Origin: Arcicella sp034519515
GTDB lineage: Bacteria; Bacteroidota; Bacteroidia; Cytophagales; Spirosomataceae
Assembly (NCBI GenBank): GCA_034519515.1
Contig: JAXHOK010000026.1
Span: forward strand, 1-64,000
Direction of reading: 5' to 3'
DNA: 64,000 nt
The number at the start of each line of letters is the position of its first letter. Within the stretch, counting starts at the first letter, position 1. Positions 18,389-26,868 of this stretch are shown here, piece after piece. Both the position numbers and the translations under genes were made by a program. The notes beneath the pieces were generated by a model. That model had not been told where the DNA came from and did no database searches. It worked only from the letters and a program-made list of their open reading frames with translations.

Positions 18389-18562
18389 GATTTTTGATAG
18401 CCCTCAACCCCGAAGGAGAGCATTAGTTTTGTGTGAATCAAACTCGGAGACTGTCTGATGTTTTTCTTGAATCAAAATTAGTCAGGGAAGTAACCGTAAT
18501 GAATTAAATTCTGACGAATTAGGGTTTTTGCGGCGTGAGTTTGTTTTTTTGGGGAGTAGAAC

Positions 18563-18986
18563 TTGTCTGGGCGACCCCGTCTGAATTTGGATTAATTCCT
18601 AAGAAGCCGTTTTAAAATATATTCTGAATAAAGTCTGATTGTATTTTTTGAGTAGCGGAATCATATTTTTTTAAGAAGCCGTTTTAAAATATATTCTGAA
18701 TAAAGTCTGATTGTATTTTTTGAGTAGCGGAATCATATTTTTAAGGGATATACAGCGTTTTAAAATATATTCTGAATAAGACAGTCTGAATTGTATTTTT
18801 TGAGTAGCGGAATCATATTTTCTAAGGAACATACAGCGTATCTTGTGTAAAAAATATGGTTTCGATAGTCACAATAAGACAATCAGAATTTGTCGTAAGA
18901 TATTTTAAAACGGCTTCTAAAGGTTTTCTAATCCAAAAAATCCCTAAATCCCACGAATCCAAATTCAGACGGGGTCGCCCAGACAA
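18563..18986. mobile_element. Inverted-repeat element (family 3) interrupted by a family-1 array
   Basis: Perfect 31-base terminal inverted repeats lie at 18563-18593 and 18956-18986 (TTGTCTGGGCGACCCCGTCT ... and its complement). The inner sequence AATCCAAAAAATC-CTAAATCCCACG is shared with a second copy at 62488-62606. In this copy the middle has been split by the 317-base family-1 array. It lacks any gene and ends 21 bases before the stop codon of the TonB receptor gene. Confidence 0.75.
18602..18918. mobile_element. MITE-like family 1, rearranged array
   Basis: The element has 19-base terminal repeats AGAAGCCGTTTTAAAATAT and an AT-rich core, as in the copies at 25.9 and 52.3 kb but in the opposite orientation. 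Its left half (terminus, ATTCTGAATAA, GTCTGATTGTATTTTTTGAG, TAGCGGAATCATATTTTT) is repeated three times, starting at 18602, 18674 and about 18755, before the single right half ends at 18918. Confidence 0.85.
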
Positions 18987-19007
18987 ATTCATTCAGGCAT
19001 CGAAAAA

Positions 19008-21221
19008 TCAATTCTTCCGCATATCTTCGGGCAAAACCTTCTTTTTAGAAATCGTAATATACGTTCCCAACATTATCATTCTATTGGCGGCTGGGGTAAT
19101 AGCGATACGATTTTTTCCATCGGCTGAATAGCGATAATTATAAATTCTTTCCGTACCCAAAACATTATCCACCGACAAATAAATGACCATAAAATTGCCT
19201 TTGATATTAGTTAAATAATTAATCCATATACTCGTATTATGTACGTCTGGGGTGCGTTCAGATAGGAAATTTGGATTATTGGGATTGTAATACGGACGAC
19301 CGCTCGTGTATGAGTACGTTCCCGAAATCGTCATCATGGGTTTGGCGATGAAGTGTTTATAAACCACATTCAAATTATGATTGGATACAAAAGTGGGCTG
19401 TGCTTCGGTCAGGTAATTTCCGAATAATCTTTTTGAATCGCAGTAACTATAATTAACCCACAAATCACCGTTTTTCATGGATTTAGAATCACGGAAAAAT
19501 ACATCAACACCCTGTGCAAAACCATACCCCGAATTATCAGTTTTTCCGCTCGGAAAACGTTGTGGGTCAGCATCAAAGTAGCCCTCTTGACTTGGGTATT
19601 CTCTGACCAAATTAGCATAGTTTTTATAATAACCTTCCACCCTAAAAGTGCGCTTATTTTTAATGATTTGGTAGTTCAAAACGGCATGAGTTGCGTTCTC
19701 ATATTGTAAGGTTTTGTTGTAGAAATAATAGCGATAGTCAGGCGTTTGGTAGAATTTACCACCCGCTGCTGATATTTGAGAAAGTTGTCCCGTTTTATAC
19801 GCCAATGAAAATCTTGGGGCAACATTAAAGCCATCCGCCAGTGAAGAATATTCCCCCCTCACTCCCACCCTTCCCGCCAATTTACGAGTGATATAAAATT
19901 CTGATTCTGTGAACATCGCTCCGTAATTATCCGTCAAGGAATAATCATATTTTTTAGCTTCTCCCAAAGCCGTTTTATCAATTGTCAAATCATACTGAGC
20001 CGAATGTCCTTCTGTTCCGAAAAGAATATTATTATTTCCTTCAAACGAACGGGTAATGGTGGCTCTGCCTTGGGTGCGTTGTTCGATTCTGCCCATACCC
20101 ACTTGCCCGATTTTAGCATCATCACTATCATAAGAATATGAAGCCCCCGATTTCAAAACCCAACGAGCCTCCGCATCCAAAACGTTTTGGTAAGTACTGG
20201 TTATCAAGAGGTTATCATTTTTAAGATTAAAATTAGTCAAGTTATTATTATTGGATTGGTCACGAAAACGGATGCCCGAAACACTTTTCCCATAAATAAT
20301 ATCCGCTTTGAAATTTGAACCTGCCGAAGGTTTCAGACGATAAGAAGTAGAAATATTAATTTGCTCAGGGATTTTCAGGAAATCAATATTTTGGGGATAA
20401 ACCGCAAACAAAGGAGTAAGATTATTGTAAGCAATTGTACCGTTAATAGAATGATTATCAGTCAGTTGCGTGTAACCAGCCGATATTTGAGCCAAGTTTG
20501 CGTTAATAACATAACCCGATTCGGTGGCTAAATCGGTCGTGTTCATCTGCAAAACTGCCGACAAAGCCTGACCATATTGAGCCGAATATCCACCCGTAGA
20601 AAAAGCAGAACCTTTGAACTGAAAAGGAGCAAAACGTGAGCGAGCTGCCACATCGGGCGAAGGCGAATTGAAAGCATTTTGCACCGTCAAACCATCAATC
20701 AAAATCTTAGATTCTTGGGCAGAACCACCCCGCACAAACATTCCCGTAGTTTCGCCATTGCGTTGTGAGCCAGGTGTGAGCGTAGTCATAGTTTGGGTGA
20801 TGTCTGCTCCACCGCCCGCAGTCGTAACGATGTCGATGGGTTTGATGAGCGTAGTTTTCTTTTCGTCCGAAGCCTCAAAAGTTCCTGCCGTAACCGTTAC
20901 AGTATTCAATTCATTGGCAGATTCTTTCATTTTCAAGGTCGATTCCAAGAGTCCATTTTTCATAACAACCTTCTGGCTATACGTCTCATAGCCCACAAAA
21001 GAACAATTCAAAATCTGTTCGCCTTTCTCAACAGTTTTGAATTGAAAATTACCGTCCGCATCCGCAGTTGCTCCATCATACGAACCTTTCAAGGAGACAT
21101 TTGCTCCTGGCAAACCATTCCCCTTTTCATCAACCACTTTTCCTTTCAGAGTAGTTTGAGCGAATGATTTTGAGAATATTAATACGAAAAATAAGACGAG
21201 TAAATTAGTAAGCGTTTTCAT
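19008..21221 (-). CDS. TonB-dependent receptor
   Basis: 737 residues. A signal peptide (1-21) is followed by a carboxypeptidase-regulatory domain (about 24-105), a plug domain with GMFVRGGSAQESKILIDGL (about 160-180) and a 22-strand-type barrel. It matches the TonB receptors with a CarboxypepD_reg-like extension that import siderophores, vitamins or glycans. No SusD, ABC or Ton motor genes are adjacent, so the ligand cannot be inferred. The following 760 bases (21222-21982) hold no convincing gene; they are AT-rich spacer before the next receptor gene. Confidence 0.9.
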   Translation of the reverse strand: MKTLTNLLVLFFVLIFSKSFAQTTLKGKVVDEKGNGLPGANVSLKGSYDGATADADGNFQFKTVEKGEQILNCSFVGYETYSQKVVMKNGLLESTLKMKESANELNTVTVTAGTFEASDEKKTTLIKPIDIVTTAGGGADITQTMTTLTPGSQRNGETTGMFVRGGSAQESKILIDGLTVQNAFNSPSPDVAARSRFAPFQFKGSAFSTGGYSAQYGQALSAVLQMNTTDLATESGYVINANLAQISAGYTQLTDNHSINGTIAYNNLTPLFAVYPQNIDFLKIPEQINISTSYRLKPSAGSNFKADIIYGKSVSGIRFRDQSNNNNLTNFNLKNDNLLITSTYQNVLDAEARWVLKSGASYSYDSDDAKIGQVGMGRIEQRTQGRATITRSFEGNNNILFGTEGHSAQYDLTIDKTALGEAKKYDYSLTDNYGAMFTESEFYITRKLAGRVGVRGEYSSLADGFNVAPRFSLAYKTGQLSQISAAGGKFYQTPDYRYYFYNKTLQYENATHAVLNYQIIKNKRTFRVEGYYKNYANLVREYPSQEGYFDADPQRFPSGKTDNSGYGFAQGVDVFFRDSKSMKNGDLWVNYSYCDSKRLFGNYLTEAQPTFVSNHNLNVVYKHFIAKPMMTISGTYSYTSGRPYYNPNNPNFLSERTPDVHNTSIWINYLTNIKGNFMVIYLSVDNVLGTERIYNYRYSADGKNRIAITPAANRMIMLGTYITISKKKVLPEDMRKN

Positions 21222-21982
21222 CGGAGTATCTGTTTTATTAATTATGGTTCAAAATAACCGTGTAGATAAAATTTTATGAACCTATTTCCGATGAACTGTT
21301 GATTTTTGGGCGTGAATTGATGAGTTTTTGAGATAAGATTTTTGTTTTTGTCATTGTGGCTAATCCCCTAATTACAGTACTTTCAAAAATTATTGAAAAT
21401 ACTTGAACAAATATTTGACTTTGTGCTTTAGATTTATTACGTTTGTGTCTTATTTAAAATGCTGAATATACTCCGCCAAGTACAAAAAATTCTGTTCCCT
21501 TCTGGAACATCCGCTCACGAATTTTTTGCTTCATATTCAAAATTCATTGAAAAAATTATTGTCCAAATTTTTAACGTATAGCCCTGATTTTCCTTACTGT
21601 CAGCATTATGCTTTATCAATTTGCTCACCAAATCCTTACCTTGTACTAAAAACTATTCATGCTCTTTTCAGATGAATCGGTCCAACTGTACGAGTTCTCG
21701 TAATCACTAACACCCCAATTTAAAGTATTTCCCAAACGCTCACTAAGTATTTTTTAAAAGATTATAATTTCATTATCTCCCTGTATTTCAATTACTTGTG
21801 AGTTATTTTTTTATATAATTTTCAAAATATTAGCATTTGGCACTCAACTTGTAATGTACAATACGGTACGTAGTAAACGGTTTTGAATATAAGTAAAATC
21901 ATTGCCACTGTTCCTTATTTACCATTCATTTTGTACTGTTTACCCATAAACAAAGTTTCTAAAATAATAGCCCTTACTCATC

Positions 21983-24595
21983 ATGAAAAAGTTATTTCCA
22001 CTAACACAACTAATCATTGTTTTTCTATTTTTTTGTGCCTCAACTTTCGGACAAGGCATCAAAGGTAAAGTAATTGATGCCGACATTAAAGAAGGCATCG
22101 TTGGAGCATCTGTCTCCATCGAAAATTCATCTTACAGCACTTCCACAGACTTACAGGGCAATTATTCCCTCAAACTTCCGAAAGGCGATTACAAACTCGT
22201 TATTAGTTTCTCGGGTTATGAAAAAAAAGTCATTTCTATCGTTGTTCCTGCCACTTCGGTTATCACAATGCCTGATATTTCAATGACCGAATCCACAGAC
22301 GCTACCGAAGACGAAGTTTTGATTCTTGTAGGTAGCCGTGCCACCGAAGGGCGTGGGAAAAATGAAGGAACTGCTCCTGTTGATGTAATTTCTTCAGAAC
22401 AGTTACAATCGTTTGGGCAAATGGACTTGAACCAAATACTTCACTTTTTAGTACCAGCGTTCAATTCAAATCGGCAGTCGGGTTCGGATGTTTCAGACCA
22501 TGTTGACCCCACTTCATTAAGAGGTTTAGGTCCCGACCAAACATTGGTACTTCTAAACGGAAAAAGATACCATCAATCGGCAGTAATTGGGGTTTATGGT
22601 ACTCGTGGACGGGGCAACACAGGAACGGATTTAAACTCTATTCCAGTGGGTTCAATCGACCATATTGAAATCTTGCGAGATGGTGCTGCTGCCCAATACG
22701 GTTCAGATGCCATTGCAGGAGTAATCAACGTAGTATTAAAATCTTCAACCAAAGAATTGACAGGTAGTATTAATTCTGGTATTTATACCCAGGGCGATGG
22801 TCTGATGCTTAATCCAAGCGTAAATTATGGACTAAAAATTGGTGAAACTGGTTTTTTGAACTTGACGGGTGAAATTTTATCCAAAGCAAAAACATTGAGA
22901 AAGGCTGATGCCGAATTTGTTGATGCAAACGGGCAACTTGGTAGAACTTTATTTGGTGATACTAAATACACCAATAGCAGTATTTATTTGAATTCTGAAA
23001 TAAGTCTTTCTGCGAAAACAAAATTTTATTCAACGGGTGGATTTAATTTTCGTTCAACCGAAGCACAAGGGTTTACCGTTTTAGCGGATAGTCCAAGTAA
23101 TGTTCAAGCAGTATTTCCTAATGGTTATGAACCACGAACGACCTCTGGAATTAGTGATGTCAATTTGGCATTAGGACTCAAAACCAAGACCAATAACGGT
23201 TGGGAAATTGATTTATACAATACTTACGGCAAAAATGGCGTGAGTTTAATGTCAGTCAATGTGATAAATCCTTCACAGGTTTTGAATAAAGCTACTTATC
23301 AAACTTCTTTTGATGCGGGTGGCTATAATTTATCTCAAAATACATCAGGTTTGACTTTTACTAAAAACCTTAAAAAAGTATTATCAGGCGTAAATATTTC
23401 ATTAGGTTCTGAATTCAGAACTGATAGCTATAATATTGTTGGAGGAGAAGAATCGTCATGGGAAAGATACGAAGATAGAGGTATTATAGCAGTTGGTGCG
23501 GCTCAAAATTTACCAGGCGTAAGACCCGAAAACGTGGTTCAAGCATCGAGAACCAACTTTGGAGTTTATGGTGATTTGGAAGTTAATCTTACTAATTCAT
23601 GGTTGATTGCGACGGCTCTTCGTTATGAAAACTATTCCGACTTTGGCGGTACATTAACAGGAAAAATTGCTTCTCGAATTATCGCTACGGATGCTCTTTC
23701 ATTCAGGGGTTCACTCAGTTCTGGATTTAGAGCCCCTTCGTTGGCTCAGGTTTATTACGGAAGTATTATTAACGACTTAATTACGGATGAAACAGGCGAA
23801 GAACAATACGTAAAAAGGCTAATTGCCAACAATAAAAGTGATATTGCAAAGGCTTATGGAGTACCTTCTTTAAAACAAGAACAGTCACTCAACGGAAGTT
23901 TAGGCTTTGTATTTCAGCCAAACAAAAAATTGTCATTCTCCGTAGATGCTTATTCAGTTGGAATAACCAACCGAATGGTTTTGACGGGTAACTTCCCTGC
24001 ATTTAACCAGATAGTTACTGATGCTTTTAATAAATTGGATGTAATATCAGCAGCGGGTTTTTTCAATGCCTTAGATACACAAACCTACGGAGTTGATTTG
24101 GTAGGAAATTATACTGCCACCATTGGAAAGGGTACATTAACATCTTCCTTGGCATTTAATTATAACGATATTGCCATCACGAAAATCAATGTTTCACCAG
24201 GTTTGGAAGGACAAGAAGATTTGTTTTTAGACAGACGACAACGTTCTTTGGTTACTTATGCTGCTCCAAAATATAAAGTTCACGGATTAGTAAACTATAG
24301 AATCAATAAAATTTCGGCGGGGCTTAGACTGACGGGGTTCTCTTCCATGGAGTTTGTTGATTATTACTTAGCCAATGATGAGCCAAATCGTTACGCTCCA
24401 AAATTCACTACTGATTTATCTTTGGGATATGAATTATCAAAGAATATCAATTTCATGTTAAATGGTTCAAATATATTTAACGTTTATCCAAGCAAGCAAA
24501 ATCCAGTTGATACAGAAACGGGCGGAATGTATGAATCCGTGCAGATGGGGTTTGGAGGAAGTTTTTACTCAGTCCGTTTGAAATTGAGATTTTAG
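21983..24595 (+). CDS. TonB-dependent receptor (paralogue A)
   Basis: 870 residues. Signal peptide (1-23, ending FGQG), carboxypeptidase-regulatory domain (24-105), plug (about 125-245; TSLRGLGPDQTLVLLNGKR and DGAAAQYGSDAIAGVINVVL) and a barrel ending in FYSVRLKLRF. The plug and barrel closely resemble the receptor at 26.9-29.8 kb, indicating a duplication flanking the TonB C-terminal gene. These motifs are frequent in receptors of siderophore or cobalamin type, but the ligand is not evident. A possible TonB-box-like segment is not obvious. Confidence 0.9.
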   Translation: MKKLFPLTQLIIVFLFFCASTFGQGIKGKVIDADIKEGIVGASVSIENSSYSTSTDLQGNYSLKLPKGDYKLVISFSGYEKKVISIVVPATSVITMPDISMTESTDATEDEVLILVGSRATEGRGKNEGTAPVDVISSEQLQSFGQMDLNQILHFLVPAFNSNRQSGSDVSDHVDPTSLRGLGPDQTLVLLNGKRYHQSAVIGVYGTRGRGNTGTDLNSIPVGSIDHIEILRDGAAAQYGSDAIAGVINVVLKSSTKELTGSINSGIYTQGDGLMLNPSVNYGLKIGETGFLNLTGEILSKAKTLRKADAEFVDANGQLGRTLFGDTKYTNSSIYLNSEISLSAKTKFYSTGGFNFRSTEAQGFTVLADSPSNVQAVFPNGYEPRTTSGISDVNLALGLKTKTNNGWEIDLYNTYGKNGVSLMSVNVINPSQVLNKATYQTSFDAGGYNLSQNTSGLTFTKNLKKVLSGVNISLGSEFRTDSYNIVGGEESSWERYEDRGIIAVGAAQNLPGVRPENVVQASRTNFGVYGDLEVNLTNSWLIATALRYENYSDFGGTLTGKIASRIIATDALSFRGSLSSGFRAPSLAQVYYGSIINDLITDETGEEQYVKRLIANNKSDIAKAYGVPSLKQEQSLNGSLGFVFQPNKKLSFSVDAYSVGITNRMVLTGNFPAFNQIVTDAFNKLDVISAAGFFNALDTQTYGVDLVGNYTATIGKGTLTSSLAFNYNDIAITKINVSPGLEGQEDLFLDRRQRSLVTYAAPKYKVHGLVNYRINKISAGLRLTGFSSMEFVDYYLANDEPNRYAPKFTTDLSLGYELSKNINFMLNGSNIFNVYPSKQNPVDTETGGMYESVQMGFGGSFYSVRLKLRF

Positions 24596-24753
24596 ATTAG
24601 GAATTAGGGAAAATCATAATTAAAATAATGGAGTTCCAATTCTTAGTTTTTACTGTAAGTTTAGTTTTTCCTTCAACCTTTTCACCCTTAGGCTTTTGAC
24701 CTTTTACCATTATCAAAAAAATCAAACTGTAGATTAAAATATCCATTTCAATC

Positions 24754-24790
24754 GTGAATTGAATTTCGTGAACTGTTTACCGTTCACTTT
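24754..24790. repeat. Heptamer array before the TonB-domain gene
   Basis: GTGAATT, GAATTTC, GTGAACT, GTTTACC, GTTCACT: five seven-base units that switch from one arm to its complement without a loop. It ends 16 bases before the start codon at 24804. Confidence 0.65.
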
Positions 24791-24803
24791 TACTATAAAT
24801 CTT

Positions 24804-25532
24804 ATGAAAAAGTTACTATTAGTTATCTGTTTCATCGTCAATGCCAACCTTTCCGAAGCTCAACGCTGGTCTTCGGCATTTGTGGGTAAACCCTCTGCAC
24901 GGGCGTTGTATGCTTCTAATGTGGCAAAAGCCATTCAGAATGCTTGGGAAAATGAGCTTAATACCAAGGACAAAAAAGATGCTTTATTAGATGAAATCGT
25001 TTTTGGCACAAGCTCAGATTTCACAGTCAGACAAGATATTACTGATAACTCAGACAAAACCATTACCAGCAATATTGATGAAATCGCAGAAGCCTCGGGC
25101 ATTGTGGAAATAATAAAAGACCCCATCAAGAAAAAGAAAGAAATTATAATTGATGGAAAAACAATAGTGGTTGAAATGAACACTGCCCCCGTGATTGTCG
25201 AAGAAACTATTGAGCCAGATACTATTTATGCCATTCCGCAAACTCCCGCTATTTTTACGGGCGGACAAAATGCGATGAGGAAATTTTTTGAGAAAAATAT
25301 CCAAATACCCGAAGGAAATGGAAAATTAGTGAAAGGAAAAGTTTTTGTTAGATTTATGGTTGATGCAAAAGGTCAACTTTCCAGAGTTTACTTAGTGAAA
25401 GGTTTGACAGAAGCCTGTAACAAAGAAGCCCTAAGAGTAGTAAAAATGATGCCTATGTGGATTCCTGCAATGGAAGACGGTGAAAATGTAAACTCATGGC
25501 ACACGTTACCGATATATTTTGAAATTAAATAA
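24804..25532 (+). CDS. TonB C-terminal-domain protein
   Basis: 242 residues: a signal peptide (1-19, ending SEAQ), a low-complexity charged region (30-150), and a TonB C-terminal fold (about 160-242; KGKVFVRFMVDAKGQLSRV, ACNKEALRVVKMMPMWIPA). It lacks the usual membrane anchor with a proline-rich bridge of a Ton motor protein, so it is probably a periplasmic TonB-like protein. Its position between two paralogous receptors suggests it works with them, perhaps energising or stabilising their plugs. The start at 24804 follows a heptamer array; an upstream in-frame ATG would add hydrophobic but repeat-derived residues. Confidence 0.8.
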   Translation: MKKLLLVICFIVNANLSEAQRWSSAFVGKPSARALYASNVAKAIQNAWENELNTKDKKDALLDEIVFGTSSDFTVRQDITDNSDKTITSNIDEIAEASGIVEIIKDPIKKKKEIIIDGKTIVVEMNTAPVIVEETIEPDTIYAIPQTPAIFTGGQNAMRKFFEKNIQIPEGNGKLVKGKVFVRFMVDAKGQLSRVYLVKGLTEACNKEALRVVKMMPMWIPAMEDGENVNSWHTLPIYFEIK

Positions 25533-25539
25533 GCCATAT

Positions 25540-25641
25540 CGGTTCACGGGGAACGGTAAAAGGATTTGACCATTTAATTTATGTGAAAATTTTGATTTTT
25601 TTTCCTCCAAATCCGTGTACCGTTCACCCTTTCCCGTTTAC
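25540..25641. repeat. GGTTCAC / CGTTTAC heptamer arms
   Basis: Left arm GGTTCAC, GGGGAAC, GGTAAAA (25540-25560); right inverted arm CGTGTAC, CGTTCAC, CCTTTCC, CGTTTAC (25614-25641). They follow the TonB-domain gene and could form a long imperfect hairpin. Confidence 0.7.
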
Positions 25642-25720
25642 CAATAAAAAAGACGTTGAATTAAACCAAGTGTGTAAACACTTTTAAAGTCCTTACTTTA
25701 GAAACTTTATTGATTTACAG

Positions 25721-25753
25721 CCCTCTTGATTTTCAGGAGGGTTTTGTTTTTTT
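25721..25753 (+). terminator. Rho-independent terminator
   Basis: CCCTCTTGA (25721-25729) pairs with TCAGGAGGG (25733-25741), followed by TTTTGTTTTTTT. It probably ends transcription of the receptor and TonB-domain genes. Confidence 0.75.
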
Positions 25754-25758
25754 AGGTA

Positions 25759-25873
25759 GTCGTTAAGTCGTAAGTCATTAAATCGTAAGTCATAATTAAA
25801 TTTAGTAACTGTTTTGACAATTTCTACCCTCTCGACTTAACGACTTATAACTTAATGACTGACTTAACGACTT
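25759..25873. repeat. AGTCGTA / CGACTTA heptamer arms
   Basis: Left arm GTCGTTA, AGTCGTA, AGTCATTA, AATCGTA, AGTCATA; right inverted arm CGACTTA, ACGACTT, ATAACTT, AATGACT, GACTTAA, CGACTTA. The right arm runs directly into a MITE-like element at 25874. Confidence 0.75.
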
Positions 25874-26039
25874 AGAAGCCGTTTTAAAATATCTTACGAC
25901 AAATTCTGATTGTCTTATTCTGACTATCCAAACCATATTTTTTACACAAGATACGCTGTATATTCCTTAAAAAAATATGATTCCGCTACTCAAAAAATAC
26001 CATCAGACTTTATTCAGAATATATTTTAAAACGGCTTCT
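25874..26039. mobile_element. MITE-like family 1, complete copy
   Basis: 166 bases with 19-base terminal inverted repeats AGAAGCCGTTTTAAAATAT and its complement. There is no coding capacity. It is nearly identical over its whole length to 52338-52504. The spacer beyond it (26040-26868) holds a hairpin at 26527 and a TAnnTTTG box (TATCTTTG, 26471-26478), otherwise nothing recognisable. Confidence 0.85.
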
Positions 26040-26526
26040 TACTTATTTTTGCTTCAAAAAGGGGGGATTGGTCTTTGTCCAATGGCTGTGAAGCAAAACC
26101 AATTGGAGGCGGTAACACAAGCATCAGCCTGTCCACAACCAAACGACGGAGATTTCAATCATTTCTAAAATTAGGGGTTTAAAAAATTAAAAATTAGACA
26201 TAGTGCTTCCAAAGCCAAAGATGATTGACACATTGAAAGAACAACGTACTTTTAGTTCAAAGTCGTTGTATAATTTAAAGGGGTAAGGATACGCTAATTT
26301 TATGAGGGGTAAGGATATTTTTGATGGGAGACAATAAATAGCTATATCATTGTCTGTAAATCATGTAAATAATTCACGTTGCAATTTTAGCCTTTAAATT
26401 TTTACAAAACAAGTATTTTCTATTTTTGGGGAGAAAAATAATGTCGGATTTCTGAACAACCAATTATTCATATCTTTGTCATAGGTAGTGCCATTAATAC
26501 AGAGCTACTAATATGAATATTTATTA

Positions 26527-26556
26527 GGGGTGGCACGGTTCAAAACCATGCCCCCC
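26527..26556. repeat. GGGGTGGCAC hairpin
   Basis: GGGGTGGCACGGTT is followed by an imperfect complement (AACCATGCCCCCC). The same sequence, perfectly paired, occurs at 35143-35173. It lies in the long spacer upstream of the TonB receptor gene. Confidence 0.6.
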
Positions 26557-26868
26557 TGTCTTCTCTGTTTAACCAATAGCACCCAAGAAGGTTTTGTATT
26601 TTTGAAGGATAGGAAGGATATAGAGTGCGACATAACTTGTCAGATTTAGAATCCTCAAAAACCTTTTAGGTTTCGTTCCAATAGGTGGTGTCGTTCTCTA
26701 TAAGTATTTCAACTCATTTTGACATACATTTGTCAGTTAATAACTTTTATAATTAATCTTGAGTTAAATATTAGTGTGTGATTCATAATACCGCTAATCT
26801 TCGGATAATTACGTCATATTGAATCCCTTGACAAATCCATTTTCTAATTTTTCACTAAAATCATTTTC

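Noticed and set aside
18602..18918. CRISPR array
   Set aside because: The three repeats of about 72-85 bases are the same half-element in tandem, with no variable spacers, so this is a rearranged MITE-like element.
21222..21982. Hidden gene or riboswitch in the 760-base spacer
   Set aside because: No open frame above background and no strong paired structure was seen.
25977..26168. Small frame of 63 codons
   Set aside because: It starts within the MITE-like element and continues into spacer; there is no family resemblance.
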